Numbered from the stretch's first letter, positions 36,864-46,746 are shown. The stretch: DNA of 61,349 bases from an uncultured Lachnospiraceae bacterium (GCA_947577185.1 CANPUE010000014.1:1-61349), one strand, 5' to 3'. Notes: generated by a model from the letters alone, not told the origin. Numbers and translations: made by a program.

Positions 36864-38603
36864 TCACTCTTCCAAATAAGGAAGGATATTTTCAAAAAGC
36901 TGTTTGATGACCGGCGCCGCAATCTGACCGCCGTAGTACGTGCCCTGAGGATGATTGATGATACAGATCGCCAATACCTGCGGGTCATCCGCCGGAGCAA
37001 ATCCCATAAAGGATGCAATATACTTGCCGCTTCCTCTGGGAAGCGTCTGACTGGTCGCTGTCTTTCCGCCGATACGGCGCCCTTCTATATAAGCGTTCTT
37101 ACCGCCTCCGTTTTCCACCACCTGCTCTAACATGTAACGCATCGTGGCGGAAGTTTCTTCCGATATAGTGCCTTCCCTTACCTGATAAGTAAACGACTGG
37201 CTTCCCGTGCCGTCGGCATTCGCCACTCTGACTCCAAAATGCGGCGTCACCCTTTTTCCTCCATTCACAATGGATGCCGCGGTCACCGCCAGCTGGATCG
37301 GCGTGATCTGAAAAGACTGTCCGAAAGAAATCGTCGCCAGTTCTACCTGACCGATATTTTCTTTCTTGTGCATGATTGTTCCCGCCTCTCCCGGCAGATC
37401 GATCCCTGTCTTATCAAGCAGGCCGAACTGCCTGAAATATTTGTAAAAATTATCTACGCCAAGCCGAAGCCCTACGGTCACAAATACCGGATTGCAGGAG
37501 TTCATGGTCGCCTGCACAAAATTTTGAGCACCATGCCCTGCGATCTTATGGCAGCGTATCCTTCTGTCTCCCACCATGACATAACCCGGGCAGCTGAAAG
37601 AATCATCTACAGTGACCACGCCCTCTTCAAGCGCTGCCGCGGCAGTCACCGTCTTAAAGGTAGAACCCGGTTCATACGTATCATTGATACAGCCGTTACG
37701 CCACATGGCGTTCAACAGTTCCTGTTCTTTTTCGGCGCTGAGATCTGCCTCCCCCAGCTCTTCCGGCAACGTATAGGGATTGTTCAGGTCAAACTCCGGA
37801 ACATTGGTCATCGCCATGAGTTCTCCGTTTTGCGGATTCATGACAATGATGGAGACGCTCTCCGCCTGCTTTGTCTCCATCGTCTGCAGGGCCAGCTGCG
37901 TCGCATAGCTTTGGATGTTCCTGTCCAGACTGATATATAAGTCTTTTCCATTTACAGGCTCGATCCGCTCTTCCCCCGCTTCCGGCACTTCCACGCCTTT
38001 TGCATCTGTCACTGTCAGGATCGTTCCCGCTTCTCCCTTCAAATATTCCTCATAAATCACTTCCAGCCCGATAATTCCCTGATTATCGCCGCCTGTAAAG
38101 CCAAGAACCTTGGAAGCGAGGGAGTCGTAAGGATAATATCTTTTAAAGTCCTCGTCTACCTTAACGCCTGCCAGCTCGTAAGAGCGGATGATGTCTCCGA
38201 CAGATTTGTCCACGTTGCTCTTTATTTTCTCGATCGATGTATATTTTTCCACACGCTTACGCACATATTCCTCAGATAAGTCCAGTTCTTTTGACAACAC
38301 TGCCACGACTTCATCCGCGTTCTCGATCTGATTATGTATCACCGATATGGTACATACGGTTCTGTTATCGGCCAGAATCTCGCCATTCGCGTCGATGATT
38401 CTGCCCCTCGCCGCTTTGATGACGCGCTCTCTTTCGTGCAGCTCTTTTGCCTTCTGCATATAGTGCTCGGACTGGAACACCATCAGATAGACCAGCCTGA
38501 CAATCAGCCCCAGAAAAACCGCGATACACAGAAACAGTACAGTGACTGTTTTGTTTCTGTGAAATGTTTTCTGGGCGTTATGGTAATCATCCGTTTCTCT
38601 CAT
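36864..38603 (-). CDS. Class B penicillin-binding protein with KTA motif
   Basis: A transpeptidase of about 579 residues with one N-terminal membrane helix (VTVLFLCIAVFLGLIVRLVY), a pedestal domain and a transpeptidase domain. The active site shows EPGSTFK (nucleophile Ser) and NSCNP (SxN). The third motif reads GGKTATSQ, so the usual KTG is KTA (bases 37056-37064, K514-A516). It lacks PASTA domains. It is the second of two tandem PBPs between ftsL and mraY, where B. subtilis has pbpB and spoVD, so one probably acts in division and one in spore cortex formation. ATG 38603 was chosen; 38621 has no ribosome binding site. Confidence 0.9.
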   Translation of the reverse strand: MRETDDYHNAQKTFHRNKTVTVLFLCIAVFLGLIVRLVYLMVFQSEHYMQKAKELHERERVIKAARGRIIDANGEILADNRTVCTISVIHNQIENADEVVAVLSKELDLSEEYVRKRVEKYTSIEKIKSNVDKSVGDIIRSYELAGVKVDEDFKRYYPYDSLASKVLGFTGGDNQGIIGLEVIYEEYLKGEAGTILTVTDAKGVEVPEAGEERIEPVNGKDLYISLDRNIQSYATQLALQTMETKQAESVSIIVMNPQNGELMAMTNVPEFDLNNPYTLPEELGEADLSAEKEQELLNAMWRNGCINDTYEPGSTFKTVTAAAALEEGVVTVDDSFSCPGYVMVGDRRIRCHKIAGHGAQNFVQATMNSCNPVFVTVGLRLGVDNFYKYFRQFGLLDKTGIDLPGEAGTIMHKKENIGQVELATISFGQSFQITPIQLAVTAASIVNGGKRVTPHFGVRVANADGTGSQSFTYQVREGTISEETSATMRYMLEQVVENGGGKNAYIEGRRIGGKTATSQTLPRGSGKYIASFMGFAPADDPQVLAICIINHPQGTYYGGQIAAPVIKQLFENILPYLEE

Positions 38604-38692
38604 CCTGCAAGAAAACCTCATAAAAAGGTATTAATATAATTTATTACCGTTTCTATGAGGTTATTCGTATGAACTTCATCTTATCACACAAG

Positions 38693-40987
38693 TCACCATA
38701 CACCTGGATCCGGATTCTGTCCCCCGCTTACGACAGGCTCTGCCGGAGGTTCTCCCACTCCGTTTGGAGGCGTATCAGACCCGGCTCCTGTAATAAAGCT
38801 TCCGCCGTTTACCACGGTGCCTGTCTCCGGATCCACGAGGTCTCCCGTCGCCGGATCTTTCAGGTAGCCGCTCTCCGGATCAAGCGGAAAGTCTTTCCAT
38901 GCTTCTGTGTCGATTGCGTCCTCCGGCACTGTGCCTCCTTCGCCGCCCTGCGTTCCTTCGCTTCCGCCTTCCGCAGTACCCTCCGGCGCTGTTCCTTCTT
39001 CTGTACCGCCTTCGCCTTCCGCGCCCTCTTCCGGTTCCTGACGCATTGTGATCTGCATCTCGAGTTCTTCCAGTTCTTTCCTCTCTTTATCCGACAATTC
39101 TTCCGTCATAAAAATATTTAAATACGGAAGTACTTCCGTCAGGATCTTGCGGACGATCTTGGTTGCAAACTTCGCATCATCCTGGTACTGCACATTCGGT
39201 CTGTCCACAACGACATAGATTGCGATCTGCGGATCATCCGCAGGTGCATAACCCAGAAAAGAAACGACATATTCCCCGTTGCCGCGCGGCAGCGTCTGCG
39301 CTGTCCCGGTCTTGCCGCCGATCATATAACCTGCCGGCCTTGCCGTTTTACCGGTTCCTTTTTCTCCGGTTACGACCAGATTACAGTATTCCAGAATCTT
39401 TTCACTCGTCGACTGTGATATCGTCTGTTTTAACAGGCGGGGCGTTATATTCTCCACCGTCGCGCCGTCCGAAGTTGTGATCTTGCTCACCACATGCGGC
39501 TCATAATAATATCCTCCATTGATCAGAGAACAAAATCCGGCGATCACCTGGATCATGGTCGTGTTAAAGCCCTGCCCGAAAGAACAGGTGGCAAGCTCTG
39601 TCTGACGCATATTGTCCTTATAATAGACCGAATTGACCGTTCTGGCTTCCCCGGCCAGATCGATATTGGTCTTTAACCCGAAATTGAATAAATGCTGATA
39701 ATCGACGAACGCGTCTTTTCCCAACTGAAAAGCGATATTCATCAGCACAATATTACAGGAACGTTCAATTCCCTGTGCCACAGACAGATCACCGTCGCCG
39801 GCCCTGGTATGACATCTGATCGGATAGTCCCCTACTTCCATAACGCCTTTACAATAATAATGCTCCTCTCCGGTAATCGCTCCGGCCTCGATCGCCGCCG
39901 CTACCGTGAACGGCTTGGCAACGGACCCCGGCTCATAGGTATCAACGATGCAGAAATTCTTCCACAGAGCATTCAAATGCCTGTACATCGCCTCGTCATC
40001 CATCGTATCGATCAGTTCTTTCGTCAGATACTCTCCCGTCCGCTTGAGATCTTCATCCAGTTCCGGCATACCGATCAGCCTGTCCAGATTCCTCGTATCA
40101 TTCAGGTCGAAATTCGGATAACCCGCCATGGCAAGCACATTACCGGTATTCACTTCCATAATAATACAGCCTACATTGTTCGCACCGTTTCCGGGCCTGA
40201 AATTGTCTTTATATTCCTCATTAAAATCGAGCAGGTACTTTTCCACAATACTCTGGATATTGGCATCCAATGTCGTATGGACGTTGTAACCGTCTCTTGC
40301 GGAAATCGTCGTCCTTTGTAAGTTGGAATCGTTGTTCAGATATCCGTACTGTCTTCCGTTCGTCCCGCACAGGACATCATTATAGTATTCTTCCAGCCCA
40401 TACTGTCCTGCATTATCACTTCTCGTAAAGCCGATCACATCACTTGCCAGCGAACCGTTAGGATACTCTCTTTTATATTCGTCCTCGAACCAGATCCCTT
40501 TGATATGACTGCCGTTTTCCTCGTCATTCTGCAGTTCCTTAAACTTTTCCACTTTCGCATAGTCCAGACGTTTGGCCAGCACATAATAAGCGGAATTCGG
40601 ATGGGTCGAGATATAATCTCTGACCTCACTCGTATCAATACCGAATGCAGTGCGCAGCGCATTTAGAGTCGGCTCCAGGTTCTCCTCGTCATCCATCAGC
40701 ACTTTTGTATCCAGAATGACATTGTATACCTTATCACTGATCGCCAGAATCGTGCCGTTGGCATCCAGAATTTCCCCACGCTTAAAAGGTATTGTCCTCG
40801 AGTCATACCTCTGCTGTGACAATACCTGTTTTTTATAATCGGTTCCTTTATCGCGGTTGATCAGGATCAATCGGATGCTCAGACCGATAAAAGCTAATAA
40901 TACAAGTAAAAAAAGTACCAAAAGCTTCTTCTGCATCCTGCTTGTAAACCTGCTGACACGTCCCCGCTTCATTTCCTGTCTATTCAT
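38693..40987 (-). CDS. Class B penicillin-binding protein with acidic C-terminal tail
   Basis: A 764-residue PBP2/SpoVD-type transpeptidase. Membrane helix near residues 20-43, dimerisation domain (RTIPFKRGEILDANGTILAI), then transpeptidase motifs EPGSVAKP, ERSCN and GGKTGTAQ, all standard. After about residue 625 comes an unusual tail of some 130 residues, rich in Glu, Gly and Thr (EGAEGEGGTEEGTAPEG), then a Pro/Gly-rich end. No PASTA domains. It lies 14 bp after ftsL and is probably the divisome transpeptidase (FtsI), with the next PBP as its paralogue; the reverse is possible. Confidence 0.9.
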   Translation of the reverse strand: MNRQEMKRGRVSRFTSRMQKKLLVLFLLVLLAFIGLSIRLILINRDKGTDYKKQVLSQQRYDSRTIPFKRGEILDANGTILAISDKVYNVILDTKVLMDDEENLEPTLNALRTAFGIDTSEVRDYISTHPNSAYYVLAKRLDYAKVEKFKELQNDEENGSHIKGIWFEDEYKREYPNGSLASDVIGFTRSDNAGQYGLEEYYNDVLCGTNGRQYGYLNNDSNLQRTTISARDGYNVHTTLDANIQSIVEKYLLDFNEEYKDNFRPGNGANNVGCIIMEVNTGNVLAMAGYPNFDLNDTRNLDRLIGMPELDEDLKRTGEYLTKELIDTMDDEAMYRHLNALWKNFCIVDTYEPGSVAKPFTVAAAIEAGAITGEEHYYCKGVMEVGDYPIRCHTRAGDGDLSVAQGIERSCNIVLMNIAFQLGKDAFVDYQHLFNFGLKTNIDLAGEARTVNSVYYKDNMRQTELATCSFGQGFNTTMIQVIAGFCSLINGGYYYEPHVVSKITTSDGATVENITPRLLKQTISQSTSEKILEYCNLVVTGEKGTGKTARPAGYMIGGKTGTAQTLPRGNGEYVVSFLGYAPADDPQIAIYVVVDRPNVQYQDDAKFATKIVRKILTEVLPYLNIFMTEELSDKERKELEELEMQITMRQEPEEGAEGEGGTEEGTAPEGTAEGGSEGTQGGEGGTVPEDAIDTEAWKDFPLDPESGYLKDPATGDLVDPETGTVVNGGSFITGAGSDTPPNGVGEPPAEPVVSGGQNPDPGVW

Positions 40988-41000
40988 GTAACCGTCCTTT

Positions 41001-41513
41001 TTATTCCGGGATAGCGGACATCTGCTTCACATAATCAGTATTCTTACTCTCAAAAGTAACGATCTGTCCTTCTTTGGCATACTGCATGCCAAGTTCCTGG
41101 ATTGCGATCCTTCTCACTTCTTCCAGATCTATGCTGCTGGTTATTCTGTTATATTCCTCATCATTTGAAACCTTCAGGTCATTCAGCTCGTTTTCGAGTG
41201 CTGAGATATTCTGCATGCTGTTGGTAATACCCGACTGCAGCCTGATATACCCCACTAAGATCCACCCGGTCGCGATCAGGGAAATGCTTAAAAAAAGAAC
41301 ATAAGCCGCATTCATATGACTCGCTTTTTCCCTGTTTTTTCTTGCCGCATTGCTCAGTTTCTTTCTGGGTTGTTCTTCTATTTCCCTTGCAATATCAAGT
41401 TTTCTGACCGTACTGCCCTGTACATAGGCACTGCGTTGTCTGTTTCCGGCCGCCGCATGGCTGCCTGCCGCCTGCCTGTTTCGGGCCTCTGCCCTTCTTT
41501 GAACTGCCGCCAT
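41001..41513 (-). CDS. ftsL: FtsL-like division protein
   Basis: A 170-residue bitopic protein: a basic Ala/Arg-rich cytoplasmic part, one membrane helix near 70-88 (AAYVLFLSISLIATGWILVG), and an extracellular coiled coil (QNISALENELNDLKVSNDEE) followed by a short LEEVRRIAIQELGMQYA segment typical of FtsL. Sequence identity in this family is low; position between rsmH and the PBPs is the main support. Confidence 0.85.
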   Translation of the reverse strand: MAAVQRRAEARNRQAAGSHAAAGNRQRSAYVQGSTVRKLDIAREIEEQPRKKLSNAARKNREKASHMNAAYVLFLSISLIATGWILVGYIRLQSGITNSMQNISALENELNDLKVSNDEEYNRITSSIDLEEVRRIAIQELGMQYAKEGQIVTFESKNTDYVKQMSAIPE

Positions 41514-41581
41514 AGTATTAATTCCTCTCCCGGCTTTTGCGCCATTTTGTCAGATCGGCTGCCGGGCGTTTCGACTGCCCG

Positions 41582-42526
41582 TCAGTCCATGCCGCCCCGC
41601 TCAAAAACTCTGAGTTTTGCGCTTTTGGCTCTTCTGTTTTCCACCGTCTCTTCCTCTGTGGGTAAAATTGGTTTTCTGGTAATCACACTTCCTTTTGAAA
41701 CCTTCCCGCATGTGCAGACCGGAAATTCCGGCGGGCAGATACATGGATTTTCATTTTTTCGGAAAGCCGATTTCACGATCCTGTCCTCTAAGGAATGGAA
41801 TGTGATGATGCACAGCCTTCCTCCCGGATTCAGACAGTCTATCATACCATCCAGCGAATTTTCCAGAACTTCCAGTTCTCTGTTACAGGCAATGCGGATC
41901 GCCTGAAACGTCCGTTTGGCCGGATGTCCTCCCTCCCGCCGCATCTTCGCCGGGATCGCTGCCTTAATGATCTCGCAAAGCTGCCCTGTCGTCTCAACAG
42001 GCTTGTCCGCCCGCGCTCTCACGATATGCCCTGCGATACTTCCCGCAAACTTTTCTTCCCCGTAATCTCTGATCATACGGCAAAGTTCTTTTTCCGAACA
42101 GGTATTCACAATATCTCTGGCGCTCACAGACTGTCTCGTATCCATACGCATGTCCAGTGCCGCGTCATATTGATAGGAAAAACCCCTTTCTCCCTGATCG
42201 AGCTGGTAAGAGGATACCCCCAGATCCAGAACGATCCCGTCTACTTTCTCAATGTCCATTTTTTGCAGGACGTTTCCGATATTACAGTAATTGTCCCGCA
42301 CGATCATAACTTTATCCCCAAAAGGCGCAAGCCTCTTACCGGCCGCCAGAATGGCCTCTCCATCCTGGTCGATGCCGATAAGTCTGCCTCTGTCTTTCAG
42401 CTTTTCAGCGATCCGGGCAGAATGCCCGCCGCCGCCAAGTGTTCCGTCTATGTAAATTCCGTCAGGCTTTACCTGCAGATTCTCTATTGTCTCTTCTAAA
42501 AGAACCGATGTATGCTTAAATTCCAT
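41582..42526 (-). CDS. rsmH: 16S rRNA m4C1402 methyltransferase
   Basis: RsmH N4-methylates C1402 in the decoding centre with SAM. Motif [17 protein letters not shown], acidic [10 protein letters not shown], and late [18 protein letters not shown] and [20 protein letters not shown] are present. 314 residues from ATG 42526. It follows mraZ by 1 bp. Confidence 0.97.
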   Translation of the reverse strand: MEFKHTSVLLEETIENLQVKPDGIYIDGTLGGGGHSARIAEKLKDRGRLIGIDQDGEAILAAGKRLAPFGDKVMIVRDNYCNIGNVLQKMDIEKVDGIVLDLGVSSYQLDQGERGFSYQYDAALDMRMDTRQSVSARDIVNTCSEKELCRMIRDYGEEKFAGSIAGHIVRARADKPVETTGQLCEIIKAAIPAKMRREGGHPAKRTFQAIRIACNRELEVLENSLDGMIDCLNPGGRLCIITFHSLEDRIVKSAFRKNENPCICPPEFPVCTCGKVSKGSVITRKPILPTEEETVENRRAKSAKLRVFERGGMD

Positions 42527-42527
42527 T

Positions 42528-42962
42528 TTAGATCCCAAGTCCAAGCTCTGCCATATGTTCTGCTATCTCATCCATGTCCTCGTAAGATGCTGTTTCCTCA
42601 AAACGTTCTTTGCTCCAGATCTCAATCCGGCTCGCTACGCCGATCAGCACAACATCTTTATTCAACTGTGCAAACTCTCTCAGTACATTCGGCACAAGGA
42701 TTCTGCCCTGTTTATCAACTTCTACTTCTGCTGCTCCTGCCAGAAAAAAGCGTACAAACTTTCTGGCTTCTTTATTGGTAAGCGGCAAGGATTTCAGCTT
42801 TTCTTCAAATACAGCCCACTCTGTGTTATCATACACAAACAGACAGCCATCCAACCCTTTTGTTACGACGAATACATCTCCCAATGTCTCTCGGAACTTT
42901 GATGGAACGATCAGCCTGCCTTTCGTGTCAATTGTGTGATTGTATTCTCCCATAAACATCAT
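42528..42962 (-). CDS. mraZ: Transcriptional regulator MraZ
   Basis: MraZ is an AbrB-like ring-shaped DNA-binding protein that represses the division and cell wall cluster. The protein has two tandem SpoVT/AbrB repeats ([20 protein letters not shown] and [20 protein letters not shown]). It is the first gene of the cluster, and four boxes precede its promoter start. ATG at 42962 or 42965; AGGTG is just upstream. Confidence 0.96.
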   Translation of the reverse strand: MMFMGEYNHTIDTKGRLIVPSKFRETLGDVFVVTKGLDGCLFVYDNTEWAVFEEKLKSLPLTNKEARKFVRFFLAGAAEVEVDKQGRILVPNVLREFAQLNKDVVLIGVASRIEIWSKERFEETASYEDMDEIAEHMAELGLGI

Positions 42963-43061
42963 CAATCACCTGCCATCAAGTGTCTGCCACGGTCGGTGGG
43001 CAAAAGCGCCGCCGGACATCCGGCCGCCAGTCCGATTTCAGGACTTTGGGCAACAAAGCTA

Positions 43062-43096
43062 CCACTTTTAACCACTTTATTCCACTTTCCACCACT
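43062..43096 (-). promoter_or_regulatory. MraZ-binding box array
   Basis: Four AGTGG repeats on the minus strand (CCACT at 43062, 43072, 43082 and 43092 on the plus strand) spaced exactly 10 bp apart. MraZ is known to bind direct TGGGN/GTGG-type repeats with this period. They lie just downstream of the predicted -10 element, so MraZ would block its own operon. Confidence 0.85.
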
Positions 43097-43105
43097 CTGG
43101 TTATA

Positions 43106-43134
43106 ATTTTATAATAAAAACAGGGATTGTGCAA
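43106..43134 (-). promoter_or_regulatory. Promoter of the mraZ (dcw) operon
   Basis: TTGCAC (43129-43134) and TAAAAT (43106-43111) with a 17-bp spacer on the minus strand. The MraZ boxes begin about ten bases after the -10. An alternative -10 (TATAAA) overlaps it. Confidence 0.6.
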
Positions 43135-43236
43135 GGGAAAATGAGAGTTATTTGAAAAATATATCGCAGAGGGACGCAGGGGCCTGTCCTTTCGGGCGCC
43201 GCCTGGATTGAAGAAAAATGCCCTTCGAAACACAAT

Positions 43237-43274
43237 AAAAAAAGCGCTTTTCCCTTGCGGGGAGCGCTTTTTTA
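43237..43274 (-). terminator. Terminator of lgt
   Basis: AAAAAAGCGCT...AGCGCTTTTTT with a CCC/GGG upper stem; symmetrical, so it may act in both directions. It is 15 bp after the lgt stop and isolates the mraZ promoter region. Confidence 0.85.
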
Positions 43275-43288
43275 AGAAAATTTTACGA

Positions 43289-44167
43289 TTATATTTTTGT
43301 CTCTGCCTTATGCAGACGGTGTCTGATGATCACATCCCCCGCCACGGCAGCCGCCACGCAGATCAGAGCTACGATCTGGGATACCGGGATGGTGGTTCCG
43401 ATCAGGTACAGCTGGTCTGTGCGGATCCCTTCTATCCAGAACCTTCCGATGCCATAGCCGCCCAGATACAGGAGCCACATCTCGCCCTCAAATTTCTTAT
43501 GCCTTCTATAAAACAGCATAAAAAACAAAAGAACCAGATTCCACAGGCTTTCGTATAAAAAAGTAGGGTGTACCTGAATATAATTGGTACCGTCCACAAT
43601 GTGCGCCGCAATGCTTACGGAAATGTCCCGTTCCCGCACCATCGAGATCGGCAGTCTCATGGCAAACAGATTATCCGTATATTCCCCGAACACTTCCCGG
43701 TTCATAAAATTGCCCCATCTGCCGATAACCTGTCCCAGAACCAGACCCGGCACGCAGATGTCCGCCAACTGCAGAAAACTCTGTTTTTTGACCCGGCAGA
43801 AAACATACAGCGTAATAAATGCCGCGATTACACCGCCGTAAATGGCCAGACCGCCCTCCCGCAGATGAAAGATCTTGAGCAGATTGTCCTTATAGGCGCC
43901 GAAATTAAACAACACATAATAGACTCTTGCCCCGACAATCGCAAAAAAGACAACATACAGAAATAAATCCCAGATAATATCCGTATCAACCTTTTCCTTT
44001 TTGGCGACATGCTGTGCCATAAACAGGCCGCTCATAATACCGGTAACGATAAGGACACCATAAAATGCGATCTGGAAGCCGAAAATGCTGAATGTCTTCG
44101 GCACATTCTCCAGATAGATTCCCAGATTCGGAAAAGCGATATCCATCGTTTCCATAATTTCCTTCAT
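43289..44167 (-). CDS. lgt: Prolipoprotein diacylglyceryl transferase
   Basis: Lgt adds diacylglycerol to the lipobox cysteine of exported lipoproteins. About seven membrane helices; the signature REGGLAIYGGVIAAFITLYV and VIGRWGNFMNREVFG (catalytic His/Arg/Asn region) is present, as is HPTFLYESLWNLVLL. 292 residues. GAGGAG precedes the ATG. Candidate substrate in this window: the lipoprotein at 1740-2921. Confidence 0.96.
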   Translation of the reverse strand: MKEIMETMDIAFPNLGIYLENVPKTFSIFGFQIAFYGVLIVTGIMSGLFMAQHVAKKEKVDTDIIWDLFLYVVFFAIVGARVYYVLFNFGAYKDNLLKIFHLREGGLAIYGGVIAAFITLYVFCRVKKQSFLQLADICVPGLVLGQVIGRWGNFMNREVFGEYTDNLFAMRLPISMVRERDISVSIAAHIVDGTNYIQVHPTFLYESLWNLVLLFFMLFYRRHKKFEGEMWLLYLGGYGIGRFWIEGIRTDQLYLIGTTIPVSQIVALICVAAAVAGDVIIRHRLHKAETKI

Positions 44168-44195
44168 ATTTTTCTCCTCATTTCAATCTGACAGT

Positions 44196-45293
44196 TTAAA
44201 CATTGAAACGGAATAAAATAACATCACCGTCCCGCACAACATATTCCTTTCCTTCCATCCCGACCAGCCCTTTCTCTCTGGCCGCCGCAAGAGACCCCTG
44301 TTCAAGCAGATCCTTATAATTGACAACTTCCGCCTTGATAAATCCTCTCTCAAAATCTGTGTGTATCTTGCCTGCTGCCTGCGGCGCCTTCGTACCGATC
44401 CTGATCGTCCACGCCCTCGTCTCATCCTCACCCGCCGTCAGAAAGCTCATCAGACCGAGAATCCGGTAGCTCGCCGTGATCAGTTTTTGTAAACCGGATT
44501 CTTTCAGGCCAAGATCCTCCAGAAACATCGCGGTTTCCTCTTCATCCAGCTCCGCGATCTCCTGCTCGATCTGCGCACAGATGACAAACACCTCGCTGTT
44601 ATTCTCAGCGGCAAACGCCCTGACCGCCTTTACCCCCTCATTACAGCTTCCCTCATCCGCCAACTCATCTTCCGCAACATTCGCGGCAAAAATAACAGGT
44701 TTCGCAGTCAGCAGATTATAGGAGGCAAATAACGCCGCTTCGTCCTCATCTTCCGTTTCCAGCGTTCCCGCCAGTTTTCCGTCCTCTAAATGCGCCTTGA
44801 TCCTTTCCAGCAATGCATGTTCTTTGGCCAGTGTCTTGTCCATACGGGCACCCTTTGCCACTTTTGCAATTCTTCTCTCCAGAATCTCCAGATCGGAAAA
44901 GATCAGTTCCAGATTGATCGTCTCGATATCGCGCAGCGGATTGACGGAACCGTCCACATGCACAATGTTAGAGTCCTCAAAACAGCGGACTACATGCACA
45001 ATTGCATCTACCTCACGAATATTACTGAGAAACTGGTTTCCCAGACCCTCCCCTTTGGAAGCCCCTTTTACCAGGCCTGCGATATCGACAAACTCGATCG
45101 TTGCCGGTATCACTTTCTTAGACTGATACATATCTCCCAGCAGTTTCAGCCTCTCATCGGGAACCGCTACGATCCCGATATTAGGGTCTATGGTGCAGAA
45201 CGGATAATTAGCCGACTCTGCGCCTGCCTTTGTCAATGAATTAAATAATGTACTTTTGCCTACGTTGGGCAGGCCTACGATGCCTAGTTTCAT
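44196..45293 (-). CDS. ychF: Obg-family ATPase YchF
   Basis: YchF (OLA1-like) is a universally conserved P-loop protein that prefers ATP and is linked to translation and stress. G1 is [16 protein letters not shown]3 [20 protein letters not shown], and the nucleotide-base motif falls in [16 protein letters not shown] domain follows ([20 protein letters not shown], ending [10 protein letters not shown]). 365 residues. The mobile element starts just upstream of it. Confidence 0.97.
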   Translation of the reverse strand: MKLGIVGLPNVGKSTLFNSLTKAGAESANYPFCTIDPNIGIVAVPDERLKLLGDMYQSKKVIPATIEFVDIAGLVKGASKGEGLGNQFLSNIREVDAIVHVVRCFEDSNIVHVDGSVNPLRDIETINLELIFSDLEILERRIAKVAKGARMDKTLAKEHALLERIKAHLEDGKLAGTLETEDEDEAALFASYNLLTAKPVIFAANVAEDELADEGSCNEGVKAVRAFAAENNSEVFVICAQIEQEIAELDEEETAMFLEDLGLKESGLQKLITASYRILGLMSFLTAGEDETRAWTIRIGTKAPQAAGKIHTDFERGFIKAEVVNYKDLLEQGSLAAAREKGLVGMEGKEYVVRDGDVILFRFNV

Positions 45294-45356
45294 TTTTCTA
45301 TATATCCTCCTTAAAAACCTTGATTTTATGCGTTTTTTGAGAATCTCTATTTTCTA

Positions 45357-45378
45357 CCGCACCAATTCCGCACCAATT
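45357..45378. repeat. Tandem 11-bp repeat beside the integrase gene
   Basis: CCGCACCAATT occurs twice head to tail, 33 bp downstream of the integrase stop codon and about 65 bp upstream of ychF. Its position fits an attachment core or an integrase arm site, but no second copy was seen further right. Confidence 0.5.
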
Positions 45379-45410
45379 TGCCATTAAAATATGTAATAAC
45401 ACATGATGTT

Positions 45411-46592
45411 TTATACGACACGGTTCTGTTCAAACTGGCGGACAGCCTGTGTCAGCGAGTCATCCGTGACATGCACATAACGATCCATCGTGGTTTTGAT
45501 GCTTGCATGTCCAAGAAGCTGCTGGAGTACCTTCGGCTGCATCCCAGCTTCGATTGCACGAGTAGCATAGGTATGCCGAAGTGCGTGCATACAAAATCTT
45601 CTGATTCCCGCCTCATCACACAGTTTATACAGGTGCGTATCGTAAGAACTGTTCTTTGCCGGTTCCCCTGTACGAAAGTTTATAAAAACTAAGTCCTTCA
45701 TAACAAGGTATTTTGTTTCACCGGTTCGCCGATCCATATATTCCAGTACATTAGTTAGTGTTTCCGCTTCCTTTCTAAAATTACGTTCCTCATAACAGTC
45801 TTTCAGAATCTGGTATGCCTTATCTGTTAGCGGAATAGTACGGTAACTATGGGCAGTCTTTGGCGGTCCCGCTCTCCATACATGTGTCTGATGCCTGTAT
45901 TCCAGCGTCTTGCTGACAGTCAGGGTATGTTTCTTCCAATTAATAGAGTCCCATGTAAGCCCGATCATCTCCGACGTCCGCAGACCTGTTTCCAACAGCA
46001 GCGCATATTGGCGGTAATTGTGAGAACGTTTTGCCGTTTCAAGGAACTTGTTCTGTTCCTCCACCGTGAGAAAATGGATATCGCTAACCGCACGGACGGG
46101 TTTTGTATACCTGACACCATCCATCGGATGCTTGGCTATAATATCATTGCTCACAGCGGCACGAAACATGGTTCCCATTGCAATGTAAGTCTGCTTGATC
46201 GTGGAACCGGCATAATCCGCTTCCATACGGTTCAAAACCACCTTGCAATGCATTGGCTTTACGTCTGACATCAGCATATTTCCGATAACAGGCTGGATAT
46301 TCTGCACATATCGTTCCCTGTAATTGCGTCTGGTATTAGGAGCAAGCCCACAAATCAGATTTTCCATCCAATAGTCAAACCACTCATCCACTGTAATATC
46401 AGATGCCACTATTACCGTATTATGCTTGTCTTCATACTGTGCATCGGCAAGCCAGTTCCTCGCTTCCGGCAGTGTAGCAAAATGCTTTTCGCGGCGACTG
46501 CCATCCTTGGCACAATAGCGTGCCGAATATTTGCCGTCTTTTCTCTGGCAGATACCCTTTCCACATTCTCTGCCTTTTAAATTTTTACCCAT
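45411..46592 (-). CDS. Tyrosine recombinase/integrase
   Basis: A 393-residue phage/ICE-type integrase: AP2-like arm-binding domain at 15-60 ([20 protein letters not shown]), core-binding SAM-like domain ([20 protein letters not shown]), and catalytic domain with Arg in [22 protein letters not shown] (HxxR), [10 protein letters not shown] (second His) and nucleophile MDRYVHV. All catalytic residues are intact. ATG 46592 follows GAAGGGAG. Its stop lies close to the chromosomal ychF gene, marking the left end of the element. Confidence 0.95.
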   Translation of the reverse strand: MGKNLKGRECGKGICQRKDGKYSARYCAKDGSRREKHFATLPEARNWLADAQYEDKHNTVIVASDITVDEWFDYWMENLICGLAPNTRRNYRERYVQNIQPVIGNMLMSDVKPMHCKVVLNRMEADYAGSTIKQTYIAMGTMFRAAVSNDIIAKHPMDGVRYTKPVRAVSDIHFLTVEEQNKFLETAKRSHNYRQYALLLETGLRTSEMIGLTWDSINWKKHTLTVSKTLEYRHQTHVWRAGPPKTAHSYRTIPLTDKAYQILKDCYEERNFRKEAETLTNVLEYMDRRTGETKYLVMKDLVFINFRTGEPAKNSSYDTHLYKLCDEAGIRRFCMHALRHTYATRAIEAGMQPKVLQQLLGHASIKTTMDRYVHVTDDSLTQAVRQFEQNRVV

Positions 46593-46650
46593 ATTATGAA
46601 CTCCCTTCATAAAACAACGGATGTTATTTTCCGTCAACCATCCCAATTTT

Positions 46651-46702
46651 TGAAAAAGAGTCCAACACGATTTTATATTATATCATGCCTGACTCTTTTT
46701 CA
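46651..46702. repeat. 12-bp inverted repeat enclosing the int -10 element
   Basis: TGAAAAAGAGTC (46651-46662) and GACTCTTTTTCA (46691-46702) flank a 28-bp AT-rich spacer that contains the predicted -10 of the integrase promoter. It could be an operator for an element-encoded regulator such as Xis. Confidence 0.65.
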
Positions 46703-46706
46703 TCAA
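46677..46706 (-). promoter_or_regulatory. Predicted integrase promoter
   Basis: TTGATG (46701-46706) and TATAAT (46677-46682) with an 18-bp spacer on the minus strand, about 85 bp before the int start codon. Confidence 0.6.
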
Positions 46707-46746
46707 CAATATTTTGAAAACTATTCGGCTAATGTCGGGTTAAAGA

